Below are positions 17,981 to 26,696 of a DNA stretch of 64,000 nt, one piece after another (position 1 is the stretch's first letter; every line of letters starts with the position of its first letter). The notes beneath the pieces are model-generated. The model was not told the DNA's origin, ran no database searches, and saw only the letters and a program-made list of their open reading frames with translations. A program made the position numbers and the translations under genes. Source of the DNA: DATFVA01 sp963771705 (GTDB lineage Bacteria > Bacteroidota > Ignavibacteria > Ignavibacteriales > Ignavibacteriaceae); assembly GCA_963771705.1 (NCBI GenBank), contig CAVYUP010000006.1, forward strand, positions 248,001 through 312,000, in the 5' to 3' direction.

Positions 17981-19543
17981 TTACTTTATTCGTTTGAACT
18001 CAATCCTTCTGTTTTTCTGTCTTCCTTCAGGCGTATCATTCGTAGCGGTCGGATGAGATTCTCCATAACCCACTGCCGTAATTCTATCAGGATTTATCCC
18101 TTCGCGGATAAGCCAGTCTCTTACTGCGTTTGCTCTTCTTTCAGATAATTTCTGATTTGAAGCATCGCTTCCTACGTTGTCTGTATAGCCGGCTATCTCA
18201 ACTGAAATATCAGGATAAGTCTGCAGCGTCTTTAGTGCTTTCCTTAATGTATTTTCAGACTCAGGTGTAATTTCCGATTTACCCGTTGCGAATGTAATAC
18301 CATTGAGTATAACAGGAACGCCTATCTTGATAACATCATCTGAAGCGTCAAGAGGATCGGTGTCGCGTTTTACTTCAACTCCGTCATCTATTGTACCGCC
18401 GTCAGTGTCTTTAACCAGTGGATTCGTTTTGTAAGTCATCACTTCATCATAATCTGATAATTCATCACCATCGGTATCTTTACTAAGAGGATTGGTTGAG
18501 TAAGTTGTAACTTCCGCTCCATCATTTAATCTGTCACCGTCTGTATCGGCTTTATTAGGATCGGTTTTGTACTTAATTACTTCTTCGCCGTCTTTTAGCC
18601 CATCATTGTCAGTGTCGGCATTAAGTGGGTTGGTTTTATATTTTAGGACTTCTTCGCCGTCATTCAGGCCGTCTCCATCAGTATCTGCTTTGAGAGGATC
18701 TGTTTTATATTTTTTAACTTCATCAAAATCATTTAATCCGTCAAGATCAGTATCTGCAAGTAACGGATTTGTTTTATACACTTTTACTTCTTCACCATCG
18801 GTTAAACCGTCGCTGTCTGTATCAGGATTTCTCGGATTTGTTCCCAGTTCTTCTTCTTCACACTTTCCTAATCCGTCATTATCCCGATCCGAACTGCAGC
18901 TTTCTCCGGTATATGTTAAACCAACTCCCACATTATAATAAGCATCCATACTGCTGGTGCCGTCATCGTAATTGTTTAATGCGGTTGTTGAAGAAAAAGC
19001 GCCGCCGAGAGAAATATCTGCCAGTACATTATCGGAAAGAGCAATCTCTGCACCTATGCCTAATGGGAATACTCCCGCCCATCCATCAGTTTTTACTTCT
19101 ATTGGGGATGGAGCGTTGTTTAATTCAGCATACTGATTGCTGTAATGCATTATACCGCCTCCAAGGTAGAAGTAAGGATTCCAGCCTTTGAGATCAAAAG
19201 GCGCTACTCTCAAACGTAGGTTGACTGGAATGATTTCTGATTTGTAGTAACCTTCATAATTAAACTGAAATCCGGCATATGAACCATAACCGGCATTGAT
19301 ATCCAGTTCAAGTACTGGCATCAGCTCGAAACCTACGAAGCCTTCAAGCAGCCAGGACATCGTGTAGTTATCAAATGAAAATTTATCATTGTCGCCAAAA
19401 CCAATGTTCGGGAATTCGTTCTGAGGCATAAGCATGTTATATCTTGCCCCGAATTTCGTTCCCCAATCTCTAAATTGTGCCTCGGTGGGTTGACTCATTG
19501 CAATCAATCCAAGCAGCACCAGAAAGTAAACTAATTTGTTCAT
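17981..19543 (-). CDS. OmpA-family outer membrane protein with thrombospondin type 3 repeats
   Basis: 520 residues from ATG at 19543 (signal peptide MNKLVYFLVLLGLIAMSQPT...); a frame 24 codons longer is open but gives a charged extension. An N-terminal beta barrel (about 25-215) is followed by eight calcium-binding TSP3 repeats of the form DTDxDGLxDGEEVxxYKTxP (about 222-395) and an OmpA peptidoglycan-binding domain at the end (GYTDNVG, NQKLSERRANAVRDWL, GYGESHP). It should span the outer membrane and hold it to the cell wall through a stiff Ca-dependent linker. The last TSP3 units lose some Asp residues. A 40-bp element copy starts about 98 bases upstream of the start, and a strong terminator follows. 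Confidence 0.92.
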   Translation of the reverse strand: MNKLVYFLVLLGLIAMSQPTEAQFRDWGTKFGARYNMLMPQNEFPNIGFGDNDKFSFDNYTMSWLLEGFVGFELMPVLELDINAGYGSYAGFQFNYEGYYKSEIIPVNLRLRVAPFDLKGWNPYFYLGGGIMHYSNQYAELNNAPSPIEVKTDGWAGVFPLGIGAEIALSDNVLADISLGGAFSSTTALNNYDDGTSSMDAYYNVGVGLTYTGESCSSDRDNDGLGKCEEEELGTNPRNPDTDSDGLTDGEEVKVYKTNPLLADTDLDGLNDFDEVKKYKTDPLKADTDGDGLNDGEEVLKYKTNPLNADTDNDGLKDGEEVIKYKTDPNKADTDGDRLNDGAEVTTYSTNPLSKDTDGDELSDYDEVMTYKTNPLVKDTDGGTIDDGVEVKRDTDPLDASDDVIKIGVPVILNGITFATGKSEITPESENTLRKALKTLQTYPDISVEIAGYTDNVGSDASNQKLSERRANAVRDWLIREGINPDRITAVGYGESHPTATNDTPEGRQKNRRIEFKRIK

Positions 19544-19640
19544 TTTTTTCTCATTTTTGTTAATAAAATATTTAGGGTCATTTCTAACGGAAATAGATTT
19601 CTCTGAATACATCATAAGCTAACCTCAAAAGCAAGGGTAT

Positions 19641-19680
19641 TCAATCGGGCAAAGGAATGAAAAAAGGATTAACCCTTTTG
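19641..19680 (-). repeat. Dispersed 40-bp intergenic element, copy 2
   Basis: Minus strand: AAAAGGGTTAATCCTTTTTT then CATTCCTTTGCCCGATTGA. The dyad AAAAGG-N6-CCTTTT is exact. Between lysE stop (54 bases) and the OmpA gene. Confidence 0.8.
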
Positions 19681-19733
19681 ATTGAGTTTTCATCATTTAC
19701 CTGATTTAACTCTCTCTCTCGCATCAGATTGAA

Positions 19734-20345
19734 TTAGAGCAGACTTGCCATAACAATTATTCCTGATATGATAATCAGCATGCCTGCAATTTTGTTAACC
19801 CACCCAAGCCCCGCTAAGTCAAGCTTCTTTCTGAAAAGTGTAACAACAGAACTAAGCAATAAAAACCATAACGCTGAGCCCAAAAATACACCGGTTACAA
19901 GTGCTGAAGCAGAAAAATTGCCGAGATCACTTCCCAATCCGAGAGCTGCAAATACCGCGAGAAAAGCAAAAATTGTTAAGGGATTTGTAAGGGTTATAAA
20001 AAAAGCTGTAAAGTATGTTCTGGTTATCCCGCTGCTTTCTATTGGAATCTTAGGATCAGCAGGTAATTTCCCGAATGTTCTTAAACCCAGGTAAAAAAGC
20101 AGTAAACCGCCTGCAAGCCGGATCCAGATTCTCTGGCTTACAAGAGTATCTGAAATCATCGTAAGCCCAAAGGCAGCAATACATCCATAAAATAAATCCG
20201 CCGTTGCGGCTCCAAGACCTATAACCAGTCCGCGTAATCGCCCCTCGGTCAGCGTTCTGCGGATACACATTATTCCAATGGGCCCAATGGGCACTGCCAT
20301 CGCGAAACCTATAAAGATTCCCTTAAGAAAGATGATAAACGCCAT
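19734..20345 (-). CDS. LysE/RhtB-family amino acid exporter
   Basis: 203 residues with six hydrophobic helices. The N-terminus FLKGIFIGFAMAVPIGPIGI carries the LysE signature (G-x-x-x-A-x-P-G/I-P), followed by MCIRRTLTEGRLRGLVIGLG and the conserved TNPLTIFAFLAVFAA in the middle. Members export basic amino acids, homoserine lactone-type compounds or others by proton exchange; the substrate here is unknown. It is 19 bases from the small membrane protein gene upstream, so the two are likely co-transcribed. Confidence 0.9.
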   Translation of the reverse strand: MAFIIFLKGIFIGFAMAVPIGPIGIMCIRRTLTEGRLRGLVIGLGAATADLFYGCIAAFGLTMISDTLVSQRIWIRLAGGLLLFYLGLRTFGKLPADPKIPIESSGITRTYFTAFFITLTNPLTIFAFLAVFAALGLGSDLGNFSASALVTGVFLGSALWFLLLSSVVTLFRKKLDLAGLGWVNKIAGMLIIISGIIVMASLL

Positions 20346-20364
20346 ACTAAACCCACACTTACCT

Positions 20365-20550
20365 TTACATATGAATCATGTCAAAGTTGTTAATAACTCC
20401 AAAGGCACTCAATATCCAGAGAATAACAACAATTACTACAACTACGTTCAGGATCCTTTTAATAGTCGACTGCATGGGAATGTAGCTGTTTATCAGCCAG
20501 AGTACCACACCCACAACAATCAAAACGATAACTAATGAAATCAATGACAT
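20365..20550 (-). CDS. Thivi_2564-type small membrane protein
   Basis: 61 residues, almost entirely two hydrophobic helices (LISLVIVLIVVGVVLWLINS and RILNVVVVIVVILWILSAFG) joined by YIPMQSTIK. The pattern matches the Thivi_2564 family of small membrane proteins, which are common next to stress genes and have no known biochemical role. It immediately precedes lysE. Confidence 0.8.
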   Translation of the reverse strand: MSLISLVIVLIVVGVVLWLINSYIPMQSTIKRILNVVVVIVVILWILSAFGVINNFDMIHM

Positions 20551-20639
20551 AGTCTTTTCCTTCTTGTTTGTTTATTTACAGGGGTTTAGCCTGTCACTAT
20601 TATGTTTCTTTGCGCTTTGTCTCAATTATTAAAAACGAT

Positions 20640-21710
20640 TTATACCGATTCTGCTTTTTGTTTTTTTCGGGAGACTTTGTCGAATTTTTCTGATTCAAGC
20701 AGTATGGCAATCCACTGCGTGCTTTTATTAGTCTCGAATACGAACTTCAACGTCATTGTGAGGGGTATTGAAAGAATTGCACCGATCAGACCAAGCAGGC
20801 TGCCCCAGAATACTAGCGACAAAAATACAACCAGTGTAGAGAGTCCGAATTTCCTCCCCATAAGCCTGGGTTCAATAACGTTTCCTATTACGAATCCCAC
20901 TAAAATATTACCGGCAATTACAAGCAGGGCGCTGCCTGGTCCTATTTGGATCAAGGCTAGAAGGGCTGCGGGAATGGCGGCAATAAAAGCACCAATATTG
21001 GGGATATAATGAAGGAGAAATGCCAGGAAGCCCCATAAGACCGGAAAATCTACGCCAAGTATATACATCCATAATCCGATGAGGACACCGGCTACTATGT
21101 TTATGATGGTTTTGAAAAACATATATCGTTTCATATCAACTATAAAGGCTGTAACCCGGGGAAATACTTGTTCAGGATCTCCCAGAATTTTACGGATCTT
21201 TACTGGAAAACTTGATATTTCGAGAAGAATAAAGGTGACTGTTATAAGTACCAGCACAAGATCAGAAAGTGCTGAACTCAATCCGGATAGTAAGCCCGCT
21301 GTGAGTTTCAAAATTGCTTCGGGATTTACATACTCAAGGAAAAATTGGTCCTTAACCATCAAACCTTTGCTTTTTAAAAGCGCGACCAGCCCGATTACCT
21401 GCTCCCTTATAAGCGACTGTAACTGAGGAAGTTCTGCTGAAAAGCTGCTGAATGAGCTGGCGATTTGCGCGCCTATAAGAAGGATGATAATTACTATGAT
21501 TGCCATAACTAACAATACAGCAATTGAAGATGGTATTCGTTTTTCTTTTAACCAGAGAACCATCGGGGTTCCAAGTAATGCGAGGTAAAAAGAAAGTATG
21601 ATTAGAACGACAACCGATTGGGCAAGAAAAACACCGGCAATTATCACAACTGTTGCTGCTATGCAGAAAAGAATACGCATTCCGCGTGAAGGTTTAATCT
21701 GTTCATTCAT
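20640..21710 (-). CDS. AI-2E family (PerM/YdiK-type) membrane transporter
   Basis: 356 residues with the family layout: two N-terminal helices, a soluble segment (about 65-140), then a cluster of helices holding VFPRVTAFIVDMKRYMFFKT, the conserved FLAFLLHYIPNIGAFIAAIP and a C-terminal GNVIEPRLMGRKFGLS, all typical of the AI-2E exporter superfamily. Family members export autoinducer 2 in some species or act as Na+/H+ antiporters in others, so substrate is open. Starts four bases after the mlaD stop, meaning translational coupling with the lipid transporter genes upstream. Confidence 0.9.
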   Translation of the reverse strand: MNEQIKPSRGMRILFCIAATVVIIAGVFLAQSVVVLIILSFYLALLGTPMVLWLKEKRIPSSIAVLLVMAIIVIIILLIGAQIASSFSSFSAELPQLQSLIREQVIGLVALLKSKGLMVKDQFFLEYVNPEAILKLTAGLLSGLSSALSDLVLVLITVTFILLEISSFPVKIRKILGDPEQVFPRVTAFIVDMKRYMFFKTIINIVAGVLIGLWMYILGVDFPVLWGFLAFLLHYIPNIGAFIAAIPAALLALIQIGPGSALLVIAGNILVGFVIGNVIEPRLMGRKFGLSTLVVFLSLVFWGSLLGLIGAILSIPLTMTLKFVFETNKSTQWIAILLESEKFDKVSRKKQKAESV

Positions 21711-21714
21711 AAAT

Positions 21715-22578
21715 TTATAATCCCAGCAGCCAGCTTCCTTGTGCTTTCTTTATGAATATTTCAAACTCTCCCAGACTGTTTTTCAGATTGACCAGAGTAG
21801 TATCGAAATTTTCACCCGTAGATTGGTCCATTAATAGCTTCCCTACTATTCCTTTACCAGACTGCATATTGTTGGTAATATTAGCCAGATTTAATGTTAC
21901 ATTCGACGCGTTCTCTACCGTTGTAGTTAAAGCTGCCAGAAGAAGGTCCAGCTGCTCTGTTTTTTCCATGAATGTTTTAAAACCTGCCGAGCCATCCTTC
22001 AGATTTGCAAAAGTTGTATCGAAACTTTCCCTCCACGATTTATCCATTATCAGCCTCCCTATCGTGCCTTTGCCCGATTGTACATTGTAGGTAATGGTCT
22101 TTAAATAATCCGTAATGTTTGAGGTATTATCTATAGTCGCTTTTAAAGAGATTAAAATATCGTCCATATTAATCGGCGGGGCTGTTTCTATAACATCATT
22201 ATTTTCTATTACTTTTTTTCCGCCTGTTCCAGGACTGATAATCAAAACCTTGTTCCCCATAAGGCCTTCCGAACCAATGGTCGCAAGCGCATCTTTCTTA
22301 ATAAACTTTCGCGAGCTTTCCTCAACAAGTATTCCTACTCTTACAGAAGTATCACTGATTATCGTAATATTTTCTATAGTTCCAACGTTTATTCCTGATA
22401 ATCTAACGTTATTGCCAGCCTGAAGCCCGCCCACATCCCTGAATACCCCGCTCAGGCGGAAAGTGCTTCTGAATAGCTGCTGTTTCTCACCAAGGAAATA
22501 TATCGCCGCAATAAACACCAGGATTCCAAGGCTGATGAATATTCCCAATCTTATTTTACTGCTTACATTATTTTTCAT
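21715..22578 (-). CDS. mlaD: MCE-domain lipid transport protein MlaD
   Basis: 287 residues: one N-terminal membrane helix (IRLGIFISLGILVFIAAIYF), then an MCE domain (about 35-120) with the family motif DVGGLQAGNNVRLSGINVG, and a long helical tail with two repeats of NITDYLKTITYNVQSGKGTIG / NVTLNLANITNNMQSGKGIVG. MCE proteins form hexameric rings that pass phospholipids across the periplasm. It is the third gene of mlaE-mlaF-mlaD, 26 bases after mlaF. No MlaB or MlaC gene is adjacent, which is usual for this phylum. Confidence 0.92.
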   Translation of the reverse strand: MKNNVSSKIRLGIFISLGILVFIAAIYFLGEKQQLFRSTFRLSGVFRDVGGLQAGNNVRLSGINVGTIENITIISDTSVRVGILVEESSRKFIKKDALATIGSEGLMGNKVLIISPGTGGKKVIENNDVIETAPPINMDDILISLKATIDNTSNITDYLKTITYNVQSGKGTIGRLIMDKSWRESFDTTFANLKDGSAGFKTFMEKTEQLDLLLAALTTTVENASNVTLNLANITNNMQSGKGIVGKLLMDQSTGENFDTTLVNLKNSLGEFEIFIKKAQGSWLLGL

Positions 22579-22604
22579 TTTACTATCTCTTTTGATCCTT
22601 TTCT

Positions 22605-23384
22605 CTATTCAAAAAATGATTTTATCCAGGCATCGGTCGAATTATTAAGATCGGCATAAGTACCTTCCGCGTAACATATTCCATCCCTGATTATTATGCA
22701 TCGGTTGGAAGTGATCCTGGCGCAGTCAATATCGTGAGTGATAATAATAGATGTTGTCTTGTATTTTCTTTGTACATCAAGGATCAGTTTACTTATTTCT
22801 TTCGATGTTATTGGGTCCAGTCCGGTTGTAGGCTCATCATAAAGCATTATCTCAGGTTTTAAAATCAGGGTTCGGGCCAAACCTAACCTTTTACGCATTC
22901 CGCCCGAGAGTTCCGAAGGCATCTCATTAATCGTATCAGAAAGTCCTACATTTTCCAGGGCCTCTTTTATTAATATTTTTATTGTCTCCTTTTTCATCGA
23001 ACGTTTTTTTCTTCTGAGAGGGAATTCAAGGTTTTCACTAACTGTCATCGAATCATACAGGGCCCCGCTTTGAAAAAGAAAACCGATTTTCTTTTGTATA
23101 TCAAATAGTTCGTCATCATCTATTTCAGCAATATCTTGCCCGAATATCGACAGCTTCCCATCGTCTATCTCAACCAGTCCTGCAATGCATTTGATAAGCA
23201 CCGACTTACCTGTTCCGGATTGCCCGAGGATTGCAAGGTTCTCTCCTTTATTAATTTTAAGATTGATATCCTTTAATACATGATGATTCCCGAAGGATTT
23301 CCTGAGATGCTCCATTTCAAGTATAACCTGACTGTTCTGCTTATAGTCGCTTTTTGTTTCTGTATCGTTTGTATTTTGTGCCAT
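22605..23384 (-). CDS. mlaF: ABC transporter ATPase MlaF
   Basis: 259 residues. Walker A GQSGTGKS (about 54-61), Q-loop FLFQSGALYDSMTV, signature LSGGMRKR, Walker B IMLYDEPTTGLDP and H-loop IITHD are all present. The SGALYDSMTVSENL and GMRKR segments are characteristic of the MlaF/Ttg2A ATPases that drive retrograde or anterograde phospholipid transport with MlaE. Located 16 bases downstream of mlaE. Confidence 0.94.
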   Translation of the reverse strand: MAQNTNDTETKSDYKQNSQVILEMEHLRKSFGNHHVLKDINLKINKGENLAILGQSGTGKSVLIKCIAGLVEIDDGKLSIFGQDIAEIDDDELFDIQKKIGFLFQSGALYDSMTVSENLEFPLRRKKRSMKKETIKILIKEALENVGLSDTINEMPSELSGGMRKRLGLARTLILKPEIMLYDEPTTGLDPITSKEISKLILDVQRKYKTTSIIITHDIDCARITSNRCIIIRDGICYAEGTYADLNNSTDAWIKSFFE

Positions 23385-23400
23385 TATTATAATTACTTAA

Positions 23401-24228
23401 TTAATTTTGCAGCATACTTATAATTTGAACTGCGGCCATATCTATTATAAATACCATTAAAGATGAAAATACAACTGCCGAGTTTGCTGCTTTACCAACA
23501 CCCTCAGTACCTTTATCTGCAAAATATCCTTTATGACATCCTATAACCGCTATAGCAAACCCGAAGAAAAATGTCTTTATAATTGCCGGAAAGAGATCAG
23601 CAAATTGAAGACTTTGAAATATCTGAGCAAAAAACAAATAGAGACTAACGCTCCCTTTTAAGTTTACGGCAATGAATGATCCGGCTAAGCCGCATACATC
23701 CGAAAGGATTACCAGGATCGGAAGCATCAGGGTTGCTGAAAGTATTCTCGTAACAACAAGGTACTTGAAAGGGTTTGTGCCCGATACCTGCATAGCATCG
23801 ATCTGTTCAGTCACTTTCATTGAAGCCAGCTCAGCCCCGATTCCTGAACCGACTTTGCCGGCAAATATCAGAGAAGTTATAACCGGTCCTATTTCCCGGA
23901 TAATTGAAACCGCTACCATTGCAGGCAGCCAGGATTCTGCTCCAAATTTCGCTAATGTCGGTCTTGTTTGAATTGTAAGTACGAGCCCGATTATAAAACC
24001 TGTAATCGCTACTAAAGGCAATGTTTTATAACCGATTAAAAATGATTGCTTAAGCAGTTCATTAAACTCATAAGGCGGCTTAAACACTTCTCTGAAAAAG
24101 TGAAGAACTAAAATAGTTAGCGAGTGAACTTCTAAGAAAAATTTAGCAAGTGACGAATCAGGTGTAATGTCATGAGGTGCTTCATTCGCTTCTTCAGTAT
24201 AATGATCTTCGCCAGGCAGCTGATGCAA
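23401..24228 (-). CDS. mlaE: ABC transporter permease MlaE
   Basis: 275 residues. A roughly 40-residue acidic N-terminal extension (HYTEEANEAPHD) precedes the MlaE permease domain with five to six helices, the conserved REIGPVITSLIFAGKVGSGI and GAELASMKVTEQIDAMQVSG (coupling helix that docks on MlaF), and a C-terminal FFFGFAIAVIGCHKGYFADK. First gene of the mla operon; a copy of the 40-bp element lies 63 bases before its start. Confidence 0.94.
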   Translation of the reverse strand: MHQLPGEDHYTEEANEAPHDITPDSSLAKFFLEVHSLTILVLHFFREVFKPPYEFNELLKQSFLIGYKTLPLVAITGFIIGLVLTIQTRPTLAKFGAESWLPAMVAVSIIREIGPVITSLIFAGKVGSGIGAELASMKVTEQIDAMQVSGTNPFKYLVVTRILSATLMLPILVILSDVCGLAGSFIAVNLKGSVSLYLFFAQIFQSLQFADLFPAIIKTFFFGFAIAVIGCHKGYFADKGTEGVGKAANSAVVFSSLMVFIIDMAAVQIISMLQN

Positions 24229-24290
24229 TGTTATTCTTTCCTATATACATTATGTTTATGCATGATGTTAGATAGAAATATTAACCGGCA

Positions 24291-24329
24291 CAATCGGTCA
24301 AAGGGATGAAAAAGGAACTACGCCTTTTG
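24291..24329 (-). repeat. Dispersed 40-bp intergenic element, copy 3
   Basis: Minus strand: AAAAGGCGTAGTTCCTTTTT then CATCCCTTTGACCGATTG. Between the stop at 24354 (25 bases) and mlaE. Confidence 0.75.
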
Positions 24330-24353
24330 AGCTATTATTGAAGGCTCCACCGG

Positions 24354-24869
24354 TTATCTTTTACCGCTGCCTTTATGTTTCTTGGTGTTCTGTTGATGTG
24401 ACTTATTATTTCCGTTATCGTGCTTCTGCTGCTTAACCCAGTTATTATGTTCAGGATGATTTTTGTTTTTAAAATATCTGGAATCCTGGCTGTCACGGAT
24501 CAGACGCTGATCGTGACGACCTTTGTAAGACGAATACTTTTCTCTGTAACTTACGCTGTTTCTCCAGGGCTTAGGCTCATTTACTACAACTTTATACGAA
24601 CTGTAATAATTATAAGTACTATATCGTGAGGGTAATTTGGAACTATTAACCCAATTACCATTTGAATAGTAGTAATACCGATGACCGGGAACATTGTAGT
24701 AAGCATCTATGTCAGGTAAATAATAGTTCTCTACATAATCATAACCAGTTGGACCCCAGACTGGCTGACTATCCAGATTAAAGTTAGGCTTGACAATAAT
24801 TTGTGCGTTCGCTGTGCCTGAAAAGCTCCACAAACAAATTGCCGCCATCAGAATAAAATAGTAACGCAT
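24354..24869 (-). CDS. Hypothetical secreted Tyr/Ser/Asn/His-rich protein
   Basis: 171 residues from ATG at 24869, which has AAAGGAA nine bases upstream; a frame 15 codons longer starts in ATGA overlap with the small membrane protein gene but would put charged residues before the signal peptide. Signal peptide MRYYFILMAAICLWSFSGTANAQ; then a Tyr-rich middle (YYLPDIDAYYNVPGHRYYYY, WVNSSKLPSRYSTYNYYSSY) typical of small envelope proteins predicted near stress regulons; and a very basic Asn/Gln/His/Lys tail ending KKHKGSGKR. No family with known function recognised. Confidence 0.7.
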   Translation of the reverse strand: MRYYFILMAAICLWSFSGTANAQIIVKPNFNLDSQPVWGPTGYDYVENYYLPDIDAYYNVPGHRYYYYSNGNWVNSSKLPSRYSTYNYYSSYKVVVNEPKPWRNSVSYREKYSSYKGRHDQRLIRDSQDSRYFKNKNHPEHNNWVKQQKHDNGNNKSHQQNTKKHKGSGKR

Positions 24870-24910
24870 AAATATGGTTCCTTTTGTTTTCTTTCTGTTT
24901 TTCTGTTTGA

Positions 24911-25084
24911 TCATAACCCGCTTTTAGATTTTTTAGCGATGAGAACCCTCATCTGAATTTTATTCAGGAGATAAACCGAGAGTGATATCATCACAAGGAC
25001 CTCGATAAAACCAACAAATGTGAATGGGACTAAGAATCCCACAGACCATAACATTATTATACCGAGGCCGAGGATATTGGACAT
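24911..25084 (-). CDS. Small membrane protein, lmo0937-like (57 aa)
   Basis: Short gene from ATG at 25084 to TGA at 24911: MSNILGLGIIMLWSVGFLVP and a second hydrophobic helix (FIEVLVMISLSVYLLNKIQM), with a basic end. Two helices with W-x-x-G-F between them recall the lmo0937/Thivi_2564 type of tiny stress-associated membrane proteins. The upstream site is weak (AAGAAAG). Its stop overlaps a possible upstream start of the next gene by four bases (ATGA), which supports both being translated. Confidence 0.55.
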   Translation of the reverse strand: MSNILGLGIIMLWSVGFLVPFTFVGFIEVLVMISLSVYLLNKIQMRVLIAKKSKSGL

Positions 25085-25149
25085 AAAATAAATCTAACTT
25101 TCTTCATTAAAATTAACTATCTGAAATACTCTGTTTAGATCAATTGTAA

Positions 25150-25608
25150 TTAAAACCAGTAGCGTATCCCTATTCCTCCTCCTACACCGAAGTCTGTTGA
25201 AGGTGACAGATCAAGAACCGGAACGATTTCTACAAAAATATCTATCGGTGCACTGGCGAACAGATAATCTAAACCAAAGGGAATCCTTACGCCTAACTGA
25301 GGGTCATTTGCCAGAAGTACCCTGCCGCCGATCCCGATGTAAAGGGGAAGTTTACCTTCGGAAACCGGAATTGCGTCAAAGAAGTGCCATACATAATCAG
25401 CCTGTAGAAGCAAATTTCCTTCACCCCTTATAGACCATGCGGCCGCAAAATCAAAAGCGTTGTCCTGGCTTGTCCATAACTTCGCGCTTAATCCTGTCGG
25501 TTCTCCTAATATTATTCCCATCCCGAATCCCTTACCCTGAGCTGCCGCCGGTTTAGTGATAATTATCATCAAACCTATGACCAGACCTAATAATAAAAAC
25601 TTTTTCAT
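25150..25608 (-). CDS. DUF3996-like outer membrane beta-barrel protein
   Basis: 152 residues: signal peptide (MKKFLLLGLVIGLMIIITKPAAAQ), then amphipathic beta strands with GFGMGIILGEPTGLSAKLW, LLQADYVWHFFDAIPV, LPLYIGIGGRVLL and a terminal aromatic (GGGIGIRYWF) as expected for a small outer membrane barrel. GEPTGLSAKxW is the hallmark of the DUF3996 family. Function unknown. 27 bases downstream of the DUF4382 lipoprotein gene, so probably in one transcript with it. Confidence 0.85.
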   Translation of the reverse strand: MKKFLLLGLVIGLMIIITKPAAAQGKGFGMGIILGEPTGLSAKLWTSQDNAFDFAAAWSIRGEGNLLLQADYVWHFFDAIPVSEGKLPLYIGIGGRVLLANDPQLGVRIPFGLDYLFASAPIDIFVEIVPVLDLSPSTDFGVGGGIGIRYWF

Positions 25609-25635
25609 ATAATTTAATTCCTTAATAATTTCAGT

Positions 25636-26448
25636 TTATTTCAAACTGAGCGTGATTGATCCTAAATCATTATTTTGTTGTGGGGTAACAGTTACATTAG
25701 CTACTGTTGTATCATTATACGCCCCGTCTGCTGAGAATATTTCCACTCTGTAAGTCTCCTGTAACAAAGCCATTAAAGTAAATGATCCTGTTATCGGCTC
25801 TGCTATGGTAGCCGCTGTATCTTCTCTGCTGATCGCATAAACATATCCTGCAGCTGATGAAGGATTGATCCTACCGCTGATGGTACCGGAAATCACTAGC
25901 GGAATAAGCCTTATAACAGGGTGTAGTTTATACTGTCCGTTTCCGGTGAGCAGTATTGATCTCCCTGCGTCAAAATCAAGAAGCAGTTCGTAAATTAAAC
26001 CTGATTTGATTTCGAATTGATGGTTAAGTTTTATACCCGTCTGTTCCCCGCTGGGAATTTCCAGAGGATAAGCAGTTCCATCAACTACAACATTACTTCC
26101 GGTGCCGATTATTAATCTTATTTGTGAGTACTGGCCGGCATCAAGCGAATTATCCCCGAGAATAACACTTGCACCGTTTCTTAAAGTAAGCAGATCATAG
26201 GTTGCTGAATTGTTATTTATTACAAACCATCCATTATCTGAATCTGCGCCGGCTTTATGAACTTCAACTCTTGTAACTATTATGTTTACCTCATCATAAC
26301 CTGCGGGTGCATCAACCATAGTCATCTTTAACTGTCCCTTACCGGCATCGGGCGAGGTCGAGTCGGAACAGCTTACCAGGGTAAAAAATGAGACAATTGT
26401 AATTATTACAAAGGCCGATCGAAATAGGGTCTCTTTTATCTTGAACAT
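25636..26448 (-). CDS. DUF4382 lipoprotein
   Basis: 270 residues. Lipobox TLVSC with Cys27, so a lipoprotein. Residues about 35-180 form a DUF4382 domain (GKGQLKMTMVDAPAGYDEVN, IIVTRVEVHKAG, LDAGQYSQIRLIIG, YELLLDFDAGRSI, YKLHPVIRLI). A carboxypeptidase-regulatory-like beta domain follows (ISGTISGRINPSSAAGYVYA ... TYRVEIFSADGAYND). The family is surface-exposed and of unknown function, possibly carbohydrate- or matrix-related. A 40-bp element copy lies 138 bases upstream. Confidence 0.88.
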   Translation of the reverse strand: MFKIKETLFRSAFVIITIVSFFTLVSCSDSTSPDAGKGQLKMTMVDAPAGYDEVNIIVTRVEVHKAGADSDNGWFVINNNSATYDLLTLRNGASVILGDNSLDAGQYSQIRLIIGTGSNVVVDGTAYPLEIPSGEQTGIKLNHQFEIKSGLIYELLLDFDAGRSILLTGNGQYKLHPVIRLIPLVISGTISGRINPSSAAGYVYAISREDTAATIAEPITGSFTLMALLQETYRVEIFSADGAYNDTTVANVTVTPQQNNDLGSITLSLK

Positions 26449-26585
26449 TCTAAAATTCCTTTTACGTTATTTTGACTTATATTTTTCTGTTTGCCCCGAA
26501 GATCAAATCGTGATCTTAAAAAGTTTTTTAAGTTGGGGGTATTTCACGAATTACACTTGTAAGTTAACTTGATAGGAAGGAGTGT

Positions 26586-26625
26586 TCAATCAGGCAAAAG
26601 GATGAAAAAAGGCTTAATCCTTTTG
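26586..26625 (-). repeat. Dispersed 40-bp intergenic element, copy 4
   Basis: Minus strand: AAAAGGATTAAGCCTTTTTT then CATCCTTTTGCCTGATTGA. Dyad AAAAGG-N6-CCTTTT exact. Between the radical SAM gene stop (71 bases) and the DUF4382 gene. Confidence 0.8.
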
Positions 26626-26696
26626 TTTATGTATTGTAAACATAAACCTGGAACCTTTTCCTAATTTCCTCTCCACCCAAATGTGCCTACCGTTTG

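Noticed and set aside
18567..18938. 123-codon Ser/Val-rich plus-strand frame
   Set aside because: Mirror of the TSP3 repeats in the OmpA gene.
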